The notes under the pieces are model-generated. The model saw nothing but the letters and a program-made list of their open reading frames with translations. It had not been told where the DNA came from and did not search any database. 64,000 nucleotides of DNA. It comes from Microthrixaceae bacterium. Its GTDB lineage: Bacteria; Actinomycetota; Acidimicrobiia; Acidimicrobiales; Microtrichaceae. How positions within the stretch are numbered: the stretch's first letter is position 1; the number at the start of each line of letters is the position of its first letter. Where the stretch lies: positions 159,180 to 223,179 of the forward strand of contig JAMLGM010000006.1 in NCBI GenBank assembly GCA_023957975.1, written 5' to 3'. The translations under genes and the position numbers were made by a program. Shown here piece by piece: positions 54,797 to 63,718 of the stretch.

Positions 54797-55070
54797 TCAG
54801 TGTCGAAGGACCACCTTTCCGGTGGTGCCGCGTGATTCCAACGCGGTGAACGCGTCGGCGACATCGGCGATAGCGAAGCGGGCTCCGATATCGACGCGTA
54901 GCTTGCCCGATGCGATCCAGCCAAAGACCTCGGCCGCACGCCGATTCAACTCAGCGGCGGTGCCGATGTGGTGCATCACCGTCGGCCGAGTCAGATACAG
55001 CGATCCACCGACGTTGAGCACATTGACGTCGATCGGCGGCACCGGGCCGCTCGCGGCGCCGATCACGGGA
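54797..55070 (-). pseudogene. C-terminal remnant of a quinone oxidoreductase
   Basis: The frame encodes IGAASGPVPPIDVNVLNVGG, SLYLTRPTVMHHIGT and ADAFTALESRGTTGKVVL, the C-terminal 90 or so residues of an NADPH:quinone oxidoreductase (zeta-crystallin type MDR). The catalytic and nucleotide-binding N-terminal two thirds are missing. The homology ends near 55070, where a plus-strand ATPase gene begins. The remnant is therefore a pseudogene. Confidence 0.75.
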
Positions 55071-55105
55071 GCCGGCAGGCCTCTGCAGCCGAACAGGAGG
55101 TGCCG

Positions 55106-57654
55106 ATGCACCTGGTGGGCAGAGACACCGAACTCGAGTCGCTGCGCCTCGGCGTGGAGAAGGCTGTTGGCCGTCGCGCCCACGTGATCGCACTCGAAGG
55201 TCCTGCAGGTTCGGGCAAGTCGGCGCTGTTGGAACACCTGATCGCGTCGACCCCCGAGTTCACGCTCCTACGAAGCGACGGGACCGTCGGGGAACAGGAC
55301 CTTCCGTTCGGGTCATTGCTTGGCTTGCTGCGACCGCACCGGGAAGAGATCGAGCGACTTGGCGACCGGGCGAAGGGAGCGTTGCTCGGAGCACTCGCCC
55401 TCGGGTCGCCGACGGTGGCGGAGCGGGCGTGGATCTCCGCGGGTTCGAGATCGTCGAGGTCGGGCCACTCACGGCCACCGATTCGGTCGAACTGCTCGCG
55501 TCGTTCCACCACTGGTCTCCGGCCGTGGCCGCCGAGGTTGCCCGACGAAGCGGGCGCAACCCGTTGACGCTGCTCGAGGTCGGACGGACCCTCACCGACG
55601 GTCAACGCCGAGGCATGGAGAAGCTGCCGGATCGTCTCCCCACCGGCAGCGCAACGATCAGGCTGTTCCGCGGACAGATCGAGGCCTTGTCGGACGAAAC
55701 GCGCTTCGCTCTGCTGGTGGCGGCGCTGTGCAACGAACCCGGACAGGGTGAGGTTGAAGCGGCGTGTGCAACCACCGGTTCAGGCGAGCCGAACTGGGCG
55801 GACCTCGAGCGGGCACGCCTGTTGACGCGCCGTGGGGATCGACTCGAGTTCACCCACCCGCTGGTGCCCAGTGCGGTGATCGAGCTCGCGGATCCGCTCT
55901 CCATCCGGCGAGCGAACCGCGGCCTTTCCCTCGTCGTCACAGAACCAACCCGCCGCACTTGGCTTCGCGCCGAGGCGTGCAGTGGCGCCGACGAGACCAC
56001 CGCGCTCGAACTGGAAGGATTGGCGGCGGGTGCGCTGGCGGTCGGGGACTCCCCGGCGGCCGTCCGGGCGGCGGCACGGGCCGCGGAGCTCTCGGGCGAC
56101 ACCGGCTCGGCGCCACACCGCTGGTTGCTCGCAGCGAGAAGCGCGTCGATGGCCGGGCTCGACCCGACCGTGTACATCAACCGGGCACGGACGGGGCCGA
56201 TCGAGGTCAGAGCCGAGGCGATCGTCCTCGAAGCGGCGGCCGTGTCGCTGGCGAGGCGCGCCTGGGTCCTCGCAGAGGGGCGATTCGACATCGACCACCC
56301 GTTTGGCCTGATGCCGGCGATCGCCATCGCGGTCAATGCCCATTTCGGCCCCAACGGTCACGCCGAACTGTTCGAGTGTCGCCGGTTGGTGCAAGCTCGG
56401 GCCGCCGTCGATTTGGCGACCCCGGTGACGATGGGCCTCGTCGTCGCCGGCCGACACGAGGAGGCGTTCGAGTTCGCCAAGGCGATGTACCGACAATCGG
56501 TACGCGACGGAAGGATCCTCGCCGCAGCATGGACGGCGACGGCCGCCGGTATGGCCAGCCTGCTGATGGGAGACCTTCCGGCGACGCGGCGTTGGTGCAC
56601 GCTCGGCCTTGAGCTCGGCCAGGCGGCCGACGTGCCCTATGTGATCGCTCAGGCGACCAGCCAACTGGCCACGGTTGCGGCGTTGCGCGGCGACCGCGAA
56701 ACCGTCGCCACGCTCACCGACGAGATCGACGCTCCGCCGCTGTGCGACTCGCCGACCCCCACGCTGCACTCGCGACGGTTCGCCTCCATCCTCGACGAGC
56801 TCCAGTCCGGCTCCTTGGACCTGGCGGTCGAGCAGCTACGTGCGTTTCGTGACGTGGCAATCCCGATGGCCGAGCACTGGCCGATTGCCTACGAGCTCGT
56901 CGAGGCACTGGTTCGCCTCGGCCGCAACGACGAGGCCCTCGAGGTGATGCCCCTCGTCGATGCCATCGAGGCCGAACGGTCGCTTCAGCACGGCGGCCAG
57001 ATCGAGCGATGCCGTGCGCTCACCGCGGGGCCGGAGAACTTCGACCATCACTTCCTCGTCGCGATCGAATGTCTCGAGGGCCAGCACCGTAGCCTTGAGC
57101 TTGCACGTACCCGCCTGTGCTTTGGCGAGCGGCTGATCGCCACCGGGCGCAACTCCGAGGCGCTCGAACCGCTTCGCTCCGCGTTGGCGACCTTCGACAA
57201 CCTCCGTACCGGTCGGGCAGCGGGGCTTCCCGAGGAGGTCGACACCACCCACATCGACCCCGCTGCGGCAGCGGCATCGGGTTTCTACGGCTTCATGTCG
57301 CGGGTCGACCATCTCAGCCTGCTCGACACGCTCGCTGGTTGGGACCGCAGCCTCGGCAACGATTTACCGGTGTTGAGCTGGTGCAGCTTGGCGGTCACCG
57401 ACGCTGCGGGCCACGAGAGCGGCCCGCACGGCGAACTCGCACGCGCTGCAGTTCGCGACAGCGACGCGCGCGTCGGAGAGATCGTGACCGCGGTCGAGCG
57501 CGCAGGGGTGTTGGAAAGGACCGCGTTCTTCGTCATCGCCGATCACGGAATGGAACAGTGCGACCCCGAAGTTGTGCGCCCCTGGGAGGACGATCTCACC
57601 GAAGCGGGGGTACAACATCGCATCCTCGGTGAAGGGCTCATCTACCTGAGCTAA
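55106..57654 (+). pseudogene. LuxR-type ATPase regulator with deletions, fused to a phosphodiesterase tail
   Basis: ATG 55106 follows a perfect AGGAGG. The start MHLVGRDTELESLRLGVEKA with Walker A EGPAGSGKSALL is typical of large LuxR (LAL) regulators. After GSPTVAERAW (near 55430) the frame changes and about 65 residues that should hold Walker B are missing. The next frame resumes at DLRGFEIVEVGPLTATDSVELL and continues through the helical TPR region. Near 57220 it joins a different protein: TDAAGHESGP, DARVGEIVTAVERAGV and ADHGMEQCDP are the C-terminal metal-site motifs of a type-I phosphodiesterase/nucleotide pyrophosphatase. The LuxR HTH and the phosphodiesterase catalytic N-terminus are both absent, so this is a deletion chimera and unlikely to function as either. 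Confidence 0.75.
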
Positions 57655-57776
57655 TGCCGTGTCAAGACTGCCGGGCCGACTCAGGGGTTCAGATTGAGTT
57701 CGAGCAGTGCCGGGCCAACGAGGCGGCTCGACGCAGCTATCGTCGCCAACGTGCCCACCAAGGACCAGGCCTCGTG

Positions 57777-59195
57777 ATGCTTTCACCCCACCCAACCCTG
57801 CGCCACCTCGCCGTCGCCGTCACTGTCGTGTTTGCCGCCGGCGCAGCGATGCTCGGATGCAGTAACGCAGGAGACCAGCACGCCGACGACACCGGCGCAT
57901 CGAGCCCCACGACCGCCCCGTCGACATCCTCGTCGTCGTCGCCGTCGGCCTTGGAGCGCCCCTATGGCGTCAGCCGGGTCGAGGAGGTATTCGTCGACGA
58001 CACCCGGCCGACATCGGGGGCCGCGGGTCGCGCCGAGCAGCCCAACCGCACCGTCGAGACCACCATCTTGTACCCAGCCAACGTTGGCTCTGATGGGGGG
58101 ATCGCCGATGGCGCCGAGCCGGCCGACCGCGGCGGACCGTTCCCTCTGGTCGTGCTCGGCCATGGGCTCGGGGGCAACGTGGAGTACCTGACCCCACTCG
58201 CCGAGCGGTGGGCGAGCGCCGGCTATGTCGTCGCGCTCCCCCGCTTCCCCTTGACCCGTGGCGACACGCCCGGCGGGATCGACGGTGCCGACGTTCAGAA
58301 CCAACCTGGCGATGTGAGCTTCGTGATCGACGAGGTGCTCGCCTCGGCCAAACGCACCGACACACCCCTGGCAGGACTGGTCGACGCGGGTCGGATCGGC
58401 GCGGCGGGCCATTCCAACGGGGCCATCACGACCCTCGGCGTCGTGGCCAACAGCTGTTGTCGCGACCGCCGCATCGACACGGCGATCGTGCTTTCCGGCA
58501 CCCCGTCGCCCTATGCCGACGGCGCCTACGACTTCGACGACATGGCACCCACCATGTTCGTCCACGGCGTGCACGACCAACTCGTGGACTACAACCAGAC
58601 CGTCGACACCTTCAACAAAGCGAGCACCCCCAAGGCCCTGCTGACCCTCGAGGCCGCCGACCATTCGGACTGGCTCGCACCTACGAACGAAGCGTTTGAC
58701 ATAGCGGCCCAGGCCACCATCGACTTCCTCGACGGCTACCTGCGCGACGACCCCACGGCCATCGAACGGCTCGGGTCAGACCAATCGCCGCCCGTCGCCA
58801 CCATGCACTTCTCCCCCGTCGATGCCGCAGCCGTCACCGTGGAGACGATCCCGACCGCAGCCACAAACCGTGAGGCCACGGTTTCGGCCGATACCGACCT
58901 GCGCGATGGCCAGGCGGTCACGGTGACCTGGAGCGGCTTCATGCCCGGCAAGACCGTCAACGTGCTCCAATGCGTCGGCGACGGCCGCGGTGGCACCGCC
59001 TCCTGCGGTATCGCCGAGGGCCACGTGCTGCTCGCGAACCCGACCGGCGCCGGCACCGTCGACCTCACCATCCACACCGGCACGTTCGCCGGCGGCACCT
59101 GCGACGCCCAGAACCCGTGCACCATCCTCGTCAACGACTCCGGACTGCTCGACGAGGACGCGTTCCGACGATTCCCGATTACCTTCGCCGGCTGA
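57777..59195 (+). CDS. Secreted lipoprotein alpha/beta hydrolase with neocarzinostatin-like domain
   Basis: A 472-aa product. An ATG at 57777 (GTG three bases earlier also fits) begins a lipoprotein signal ending in AAGAAMLGC, followed by a Ser/Thr-rich linker. The catalytic part is a dienelactone/PET-hydrolase-like fold: VVLGHGLGGN oxyanion turn, GHSNGA with the nucleophile Ser, the acid in HGVHDQLVDY and ADHSDW with the His. Residues about 375-472 form a neocarzinostatin-like beta-sandwich with paired cysteines (VNVLQCVGD, TASCGIAEG, CDAQNPCTILV). Likely acts at the cell surface on esters; the extra domain may bind substrate or cell wall. Confidence 0.85.
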   Translation: MLSPHPTLRHLAVAVTVVFAAGAAMLGCSNAGDQHADDTGASSPTTAPSTSSSSSPSALERPYGVSRVEEVFVDDTRPTSGAAGRAEQPNRTVETTILYPANVGSDGGIADGAEPADRGGPFPLVVLGHGLGGNVEYLTPLAERWASAGYVVALPRFPLTRGDTPGGIDGADVQNQPGDVSFVIDEVLASAKRTDTPLAGLVDAGRIGAAGHSNGAITTLGVVANSCCRDRRIDTAIVLSGTPSPYADGAYDFDDMAPTMFVHGVHDQLVDYNQTVDTFNKASTPKALLTLEAADHSDWLAPTNEAFDIAAQATIDFLDGYLRDDPTAIERLGSDQSPPVATMHFSPVDAAAVTVETIPTAATNREATVSADTDLRDGQAVTVTWSGFMPGKTVNVLQCVGDGRGGTASCGIAEGHVLLANPTGAGTVDLTIHTGTFAGGTCDAQNPCTILVNDSGLLDEDAFRRFPITFAG

Positions 59196-59269
59196 GGGCA
59201 CCGTCGTTGCCGATACGCCACCGCCTTGGTCGAATAGCGTTTGGCGAGGTTGCACGGGAGGGAACCCAC

Positions 59270-59416
59270 GTGTCGGAATCGAACAGGTCGCGCTTTGCGC
59301 TTGGAGCGCAGGTCAACTCGCTCGCCTTTGGGCCGACCACTTCTGGGCCGACCGCTCCTGGGCCGACCGCTTCTGGGTCCCCGTCACCCAACCTGTCGAG
59401 GCCTCAGATCCCATGA
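59270..59416 (+). CDS. 48-aa Pro/Thr/Ser-rich small protein coupled to the RecA-like gene
   Basis: A GTG at 59270 follows a strong GGGAGGGA ribosome site by six bases and opens a 48-codon frame, MSESNRSRFALGAQVNSLAF, then three FGPTTSG-type repeats and NLSRPQIP. Its TGA overlaps the ATG of the next gene by 4 bases. The excellent ribosome site and ATGA coupling argue that it is translated. The repeated part comes from three 15-base DNA repeats. It may be a structural small protein or simply a translational leader. Confidence 0.55.
   Translation: MSESNRSRFALGAQVNSLAFGPTTSGPTAPGPTASGSPSPNLSRPQIP
59329..59373 (+). repeat. Three 15-base tandem repeats in the small coupled gene
   Basis: Units at 59329-59343, 59344-59358 and 59359-59373 follow TGGGCCGACC(A/G)CT(T/C)C. 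They encode repeated G-P-T-x-S/P steps and keep the frame of the 48-aa gene. Confidence 0.75.
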
Positions 59417-60165
59417 CCGACCCATCGTGGCGACCGGAGCGCGCCATTTCCATTTCCGATGCGCTCGACGAGCTCCTCGACGCCGTCGAGGCCAACTCCG
59501 ATCCCCCGCTCGTCGACATCATCGACGACTCACAGGTAATCAGCACCGGCATCACGGCACTTGACCGAGTGTGTCGCGGTGGCCTTCGCGTCGGCACCGT
59601 CACGCTGCTCGACTGCGCCATGGACGCACATGCGCAGGCGTTGCTGTACAGCACAGCGCGCCGCACCCAGGCCGCCACCGTCCTTGCGGGACTCAATCGC
59701 CTCGCCACAACTCGTTGGCTGCTCGCGGGGTCATCGGGGGTCGCCGCAACGCTGATCGACACGGGGCACGTCTCCGTGAGGAACTGGCAGGCGATCGCCT
59801 CGACCATCGCCGAACTCGCTGAGCGCGAACTCCACATCGCCGAGGTCGCATCGATCGCCGGGCTCCGACACGTCGCCGCAACGACGAACCCGTCGGTCCT
59901 GCTCGTCGAGCGGCCCGAACTGCTCGGCGAGTTCGGGTTCATCCTGCAGAATCTTGTGCGCCTGGCGCAGACCCACCGCCTGGCGATCCTGTGCTCGACG
60001 GCACAGGCCCCCGGGCACACCGATTGGGGCCTCGCCGGCCTGGAGCGAGTCTTCGTGGATCCCTCCACCCGTGGCAGCCAGGCCAGACTCGTCACCGACC
60101 ACGAAACCGACGGGATGAGCGAGGCCTTCGTCGAGATCGCCCTGCTCGAGGGATCCGTCTGCTGA
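59413..60165 (+). CDS. RecA/DnaB-fold protein lacking Walker A
   Basis: A 250-aa protein reads like the core of a DnaB/RadA/KaiC-type ATPase: TGITALDRVCRGGLRVGTVTLLD corresponds to the strand before the P-loop. Where G-x-x-x-x-G-K-T should stand it has CAMDAHAQALLY, so the nucleotide-binding loop is lost. A later VLLVERPELLG could represent Walker B and LAILCSTAQAPG the following strand. It is coupled to the upstream 48-aa gene. It may be an ATPase-dead structural or regulatory protein. Alternative: an unrelated alpha/beta fold; family call is tentative. Confidence 0.5.
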   Translation: MTDPSWRPERAISISDALDELLDAVEANSDPPLVDIIDDSQVISTGITALDRVCRGGLRVGTVTLLDCAMDAHAQALLYSTARRTQAATVLAGLNRLATTRWLLAGSSGVAATLIDTGHVSVRNWQAIASTIAELAERELHIAEVASIAGLRHVAATTNPSVLLVERPELLGEFGFILQNLVRLAQTHRLAILCSTAQAPGHTDWGLAGLERVFVDPSTRGSQARLVTDHETDGMSEAFVEIALLEGSVC

Positions 60166-60180
60166 CGCTGGCTGACGGGA

Positions 60181-60401
60181 ATGCGCAAGCATGTTGGCAT
60201 CCTCGAAGACGCCGGGCTCGTCACCACCGAGAAGGTGGCCGCGTGAGGTATTGCCGAGTCGGGTCTCGCCGCCGCGACGACGTGGCGAGATTCATCGATC
60301 GGTACCACGAGCTGTGGGATGCACGGTTCAGCGCGCTGGACCGCGTTCTGGAACAGATGAAAGAAAGGGACACGCACGATGCCAACAACACCCGAGGTTG
60401 A
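60181..60401 (+). pseudogene. Truncated and frameshifted ArsR-family regulator
   Basis: The start MRKHVGILEDAGLVTTEKV is the second half of the recognition helix and wing of an ArsR repressor; the first half of the protein is absent. A 1-base deletion in GGTGGCCG (about 60234) shifts the frame. The remaining RVRYCRVGS and ARFIDRYHELWDARFSALDRVLEQ continue to 60401, overlapping the SRPBCC gene start. ArsR-SRPBCC overlapping pairs are common in actinobacteria, so this is the decayed regulator of that pair. Confidence 0.75.
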
Positions 60402-60882
60402 ACCCGTGGAACCAACACCCGAGCGACGCACCACCGTCGAGCGCACATCAGACACAGAGGTCGTCGTCACCCGCGTGTTCGACGCCCCACCGCACCTGGT
60501 GTTCCAAGCGTGGTCGACGCCCGAACTCTTTCGCCTCTGGTGGGTGCCGCGGTCGATGGCCATGACCTTGCACCACTGCGAGATGGACGTTCGGACCGGA
60601 GGGACCTACCGACTGAATTTCGGAGGAAACATGGACTTCTTCGGTCGCTACCTTGAGGTCACACCACCGTCACGCATCGTGTGGACCAACGAAGAAGGCG
60701 CCGAGGAAGGCTCCGTCACCACTGTGACGTTCGAACCGGTCGACGACGACAAGACGCTGCTTGTGATGAGCGAGCAGTTCCCGTCGAAGGAAGCGCTCGA
60801 CGCCGCCGGGACGGGCGCGGCCGACGCAACTCACGAAACCTTCGCTCAACTCGACGAGGTCCTGGAAACGCTGGGCGACTGA
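60379..60882 (+). CDS. SRPBCC/AHSA1-domain protein
   Basis: A 167-aa protein with the START-like helix-grip pattern of AHSA1: VVVTRVFDAPPHLVFQAWSTPELFRLWW, GGTYRLNFGG and IVWTNEEGAEEGSVTTVTFEP. It has a hydrophobic ligand cavity in homologues. ATG 60379 lies inside the broken ArsR gene and has AAAGAAAGG upstream. Such proteins are normally regulated by the adjacent ArsR, which here is truncated. Ligand unknown. Confidence 0.9.
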   Translation: MPTTPEVEPVEPTPERRTTVERTSDTEVVVTRVFDAPPHLVFQAWSTPELFRLWWVPRSMAMTLHHCEMDVRTGGTYRLNFGGNMDFFGRYLEVTPPSRIVWTNEEGAEEGSVTTVTFEPVDDDKTLLVMSEQFPSKEALDAAGTGAADATHETFAQLDEVLETLGD

Positions 60883-60934
60883 ACGCCCAGCGATGCGCTC
60901 CCTCACCGCGGACGGGTCGATAACGCGCCTACCG

Positions 60935-61708
60935 CTAGTCGATGCAGCGCGAACCGTGCCCCCACTGCTCCAGCAGCGGCCGGTACTCGTAATGCCAGCC
61001 CTCGGCCGGATAGGTGCGGCACCACCCGTTCGCCTGGAGGATCCTGCGGTCGAAATCGCCGTACCGGGGCTCCCAGTCCTCGAGGTCGATCGCGACGCCG
61101 AACTCGTGAAACGACTTGCCCGGCTCTTCGGCGGTTCGTCCCAGCGCGCGTCGCAAACACGTCTGCTCGGCGGTTGAACGCCACGCAGCACGCACGAAGA
61201 TGGTGCGCGATTCGATCGAGGCCGCGGGGTTCATCGCGACCATCAAGGCCTCTTTCTGGTCCATCGCGTTTCGGAGGGAAGCGACGGCCTCCGGTTCCAT
61301 ACCGATGCTCCACTCCCGAGCGATCAAACAGCCACACCCTCGGCGGGTCGACCCCAACGCCGTGATGATGGCCCGGTGCTTGCGCTGCTCGATGGGCAGC
61401 GACGCAGCATCGGCCGCATAACGACGCGAGATCGAACAACCGGTGGTCGCCTCGACCGGAGCGGGACTCGCCGGTGTCGGCTCGTTGGCAGCGAGCCGGG
61501 TCATGATGAGATCCGCACGCTCGAGCGTTATGAACGTCGTCCACCGAAGGTCCGCCGTGCAGGCAAGTACGTGCGTGGCGTCTTTGGCCAGGTCGCCCTC
61601 GGTCTGACACGGCGTCCCGGCCACCTGTTCGGGCAGGTCGCAGGCGCTCAGCATCGCCGATGCCGCGGTCAGAAAGGCCATCAAAACAGCGAGGGTTCGG
61701 CGACGCAT
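60935..61708 (-). CDS. M15 D-Ala-D-Ala carboxypeptidase-like lipoprotein
   Basis: A 257-aa lipoprotein starting at ATG 61708 after AAGGAGGA. The signal MRRRTLAVLMAFLTAASAMLSAC ends at the lipobox Cys. The C-terminal domain has the M15/VanY zinc motifs KSFHEFGVAIDLED (SxHxxGxAxD) and AEGWHYEY (ExWH), matching peptidases that trim peptidoglycan stem peptides. An extra, Cys-containing middle region of about 100 residues is present. Likely acts outside the membrane in wall remodelling. Confidence 0.85.
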   Translation of the reverse strand: MRRRTLAVLMAFLTAASAMLSACDLPEQVAGTPCQTEGDLAKDATHVLACTADLRWTTFITLERADLIMTRLAANEPTPASPAPVEATTGCSISRRYAADAASLPIEQRKHRAIITALGSTRRGCGCLIAREWSIGMEPEAVASLRNAMDQKEALMVAMNPAASIESRTIFVRAAWRSTAEQTCLRRALGRTAEEPGKSFHEFGVAIDLEDWEPRYGDFDRRILQANGWCRTYPAEGWHYEYRPLLEQWGHGSRCID

Positions 61709-61768
61709 CGTTCCTCCTTGTCGAAGTCGCGATCGTATCGCCGCGCGCACGCCGTGTCGGCGACCGCG

Positions 61769-62653
61769 CTACGCCGACGTCGCTCGTTCGATGTCCACCC
61801 GCAGATCCATTGAGCACCCGGGCTCAAGCGCGACAACGCCATGACCAGCCTCTCCCCTGTCGGCCAACGCAATGCCGTTGTTGACCATCGTGACCGGTTC
61901 GACGCACAACCAACCTGGCTCTGCGCTGTACACGACCACGTGGGAAACCGAATCGTCCCATCGCAGGCGCGCACCGGGAACATCGGCCCACGAGTCGGTC
62001 AGCCCGGTGAAGCACGCATCCATCGCTGCGGGGATGGTCCCGCCGCGCAGGTCGTAGGCCCCCTCGACAGCGATCGGCGGACCGGTAGGGAGCGGCTCGC
62101 CAGGCCGTCGTTGGGTCGCAGGCAGGCGAACCATGCCGGAACGGAACCACGGGTGGAACCCGAGGCCGACGGGGACCACGCTGTGTCCGACGTTGGTCAC
62201 CGAGAGATGTAGTTGCAGTCGGTCAGGACAGAGGTCGTAGCTCAGGCGAGCATGAAGGTCGTATGGCGCCGTTCGCAAGACCACGGACAACGTCGCGCTT
62301 CGATCCGACTGACCGATCACGACCCAGGGGCGATCTGCCCCGAGTCCATGGATCGCGCTGCCATCGGAGTGGTTCGGCTCGAGGACGACGTCGATCTCGC
62401 GGTAGCGGAGCCGACCCTCCGGGATCCTGTTCGACCAGGGCACCAGTGGATAGCAACCCCACCCTTTCCAGTCCTGACCAGAGTCGCGGTCCCGAAGAAT
62501 CGGACCGGCACCAAAGTCGAGTTGGCCGAGGCGTCCACCGTCGCCCGGGTACACGAGAGCCGACGATGACCCCGCGGTCAGGGCCAGCGGCGAGTTGAGC
62601 GACCTCACGGGTCCGTTGCCAGTCGCCGCGAACCTGAGGAGACGACGGCCCAC
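61769..62653 (-). CDS. Aldose 1-epimerase family protein
   Basis: A 294-aa protein of the GalM superfamily: YPLVPWSNRIPEGRLRY, GLGADRPWVV with the His-bearing AIHG turn, GLGFHPWFRSG (catalytic His) and the late VYSAEPGWLCVEPVT. It interconverts sugar anomers or, in some members, acts on hexose phosphates. The GTG at 62653 was taken; a GTG near 62606 would omit the first 16 residues. No neighbouring sugar pathway was found. Confidence 0.85.
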   Translation of the reverse strand: MGRRLLRFAATGNGPVRSLNSPLALTAGSSSALVYPGDGGRLGQLDFGAGPILRDRDSGQDWKGWGCYPLVPWSNRIPEGRLRYREIDVVLEPNHSDGSAIHGLGADRPWVVIGQSDRSATLSVVLRTAPYDLHARLSYDLCPDRLQLHLSVTNVGHSVVPVGLGFHPWFRSGMVRLPATQRRPGEPLPTGPPIAVEGAYDLRGGTIPAAMDACFTGLTDSWADVPGARLRWDDSVSHVVVYSAEPGWLCVEPVTMVNNGIALADRGEAGHGVVALEPGCSMDLRVDIERATSA

Positions 62654-62988
62654 CGAAGTTCGTTGGTTTGGAGGAGTTCGCGGGCACCGGGCATCTGGAC
62701 GGGCTCTCGATCGATCGCGCAGTCACGACGTAGCTGCGGGCGCGAACTTAGTTCCCTAGGGTTTGGCGCCGTCGACGAGGGGGCGAGTGGGGCGAGTCGA
62801 CTCACTCCGGACCTTGGCCAGTGCATAGGCGAAGCCGTTGAGACACCGCACGAGAGCCAATGTCAAAAGCGGAAGTCGGGTGCTGCCCTCCCAACGACCT
62901 ACAGAACGCTACGAGCCGAAACCCCAACGAACCGCTACATCCACACACCCGCTGGCGATTCGCTGCGACGCCAGAGATGTCTTGAGGA
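62654..62988. other. Intergenic region, no gene recognised
   Basis: 335 bases between the aldose epimerase start and the PhnB-like gene stop. Frames here are short, shifted and without family resemblance or ribosome sites. It contains a CCCTAGGG octamer and a short GACCTACAGAAC string that matches only part of the 48.5-kb hairpin. Nothing functional was seen. Confidence 0.6.
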
Positions 62989-63414
62989 TCAAGCCGGCTG
63001 ATCGCCCTCGACAGGAAAGGTGTCGATCATCCAGGACACGCCGAATCGGTCGGTGAGCATCCCGAACGCCGGCGCCCAGAAGGTCTCGATCACCGGCATG
63101 GATATCTCGCCACCAGCGGCGAGCGCGTCGACGACCCGGTGCACAGACTCCACGTCCGGTGCACTGTAGGAGACGCAGAACCCAGCCTTCGGTCCGCCGG
63201 ATCCCGAGGGGTCGTCCGATCCCATGAGGAACGACCCACCGAGCTCGATCGCGGCGTGCATCACATGACTCGGCTCGGCGCCAGGCATCGGCTCGGCATC
63301 ATCGGGGAGATCGGCATTGGTCATGACCCGCGCTTCCACTCCGAAGACCTCGGAGTAGAAGGCGAACGCGTCTGCGCAGTCTCCAGAGAAGAACAGGTAG
63401 GGGTTGAAGCTCAT
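62989..63414 (-). CDS. PhnB-like VOC-family protein
   Basis: A 141-aa protein beginning MSFNPYLFFSGDCADAFAFYSEVFG, the signature start of PhnB/YjdN-type vicinal-oxygen-chelate proteins. PSHVMHAAIELGGSFLMGSDD and a C-terminal FGMLTDRFGVSWMIDTF complete the fold. These proteins are usually dimeric and often lack a proven reaction. The ATG at 63414 was chosen over the longer upstream frame because homologues begin here. Confidence 0.9.
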   Translation of the reverse strand: MSFNPYLFFSGDCADAFAFYSEVFGVEARVMTNADLPDDAEPMPGAEPSHVMHAAIELGGSFLMGSDDPSGSGGPKAGFCVSYSAPDVESVHRVVDALAAGGEISMPVIETFWAPAFGMLTDRFGVSWMIDTFPVEGDQPA

Positions 63415-63718
63415 GCCGCCGATACTCGCGCATCCGTCGTCAACCCGCTCGCACCGTGTAGCGGACCCGCGCGACGCTGTGCATGCCGGCTCGGAACAAC
63501 ATGGTGTCGGAGCGGACCCAGCGCACTGAGACGCGGGGCGCGTGCGGTGGGCGGGTTTCAATTCGCTCCAATGCGATGAGACCCTCCGGAGCGGATCGCG
63601 CTGGCGCAGCGCATAGCCGTGTTCGTTGCGGTCATCCGCCCAACCCGGATCATCGGGTCATTCCACCGCACCGGCAACGCCAGCTCACGCGTTGGGGAGA
63701 GACTCCATGGTCGACCCG
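63415..63718. other. Possible remnant coding sequence, unassigned
   Basis: About 300 bases without a complete gene. On the minus strand a frame ending near 63441 reads LIALERIETRPPHAPRVSVR, then WVRSDTMLFRAGMHSVARVR and a stop, with the composition of real protein; the adjoining upstream sequence looks frame-broken. It may be the tail of a decayed gene whose family was not recognised. Confidence 0.25.

Noticed and set aside
53063..57672. Shared TGCCGTGnCAAGA string just after two unrelated stop codons (53066 and 57655)
   Set aside because: Only about 13 bases match; too short to claim a repeat family without a genome search.
59329..59373. CRISPR-like short repeats
   Set aside because: Three contiguous 15-base units without spacers, inside a coding frame.
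62890..62904. Possible half copy of the 48.5-kb palindrome (ACCTACAGAAC)
   Set aside because: Eleven bases match and the flanks do not; within chance expectation for 64 kb searched loosely.
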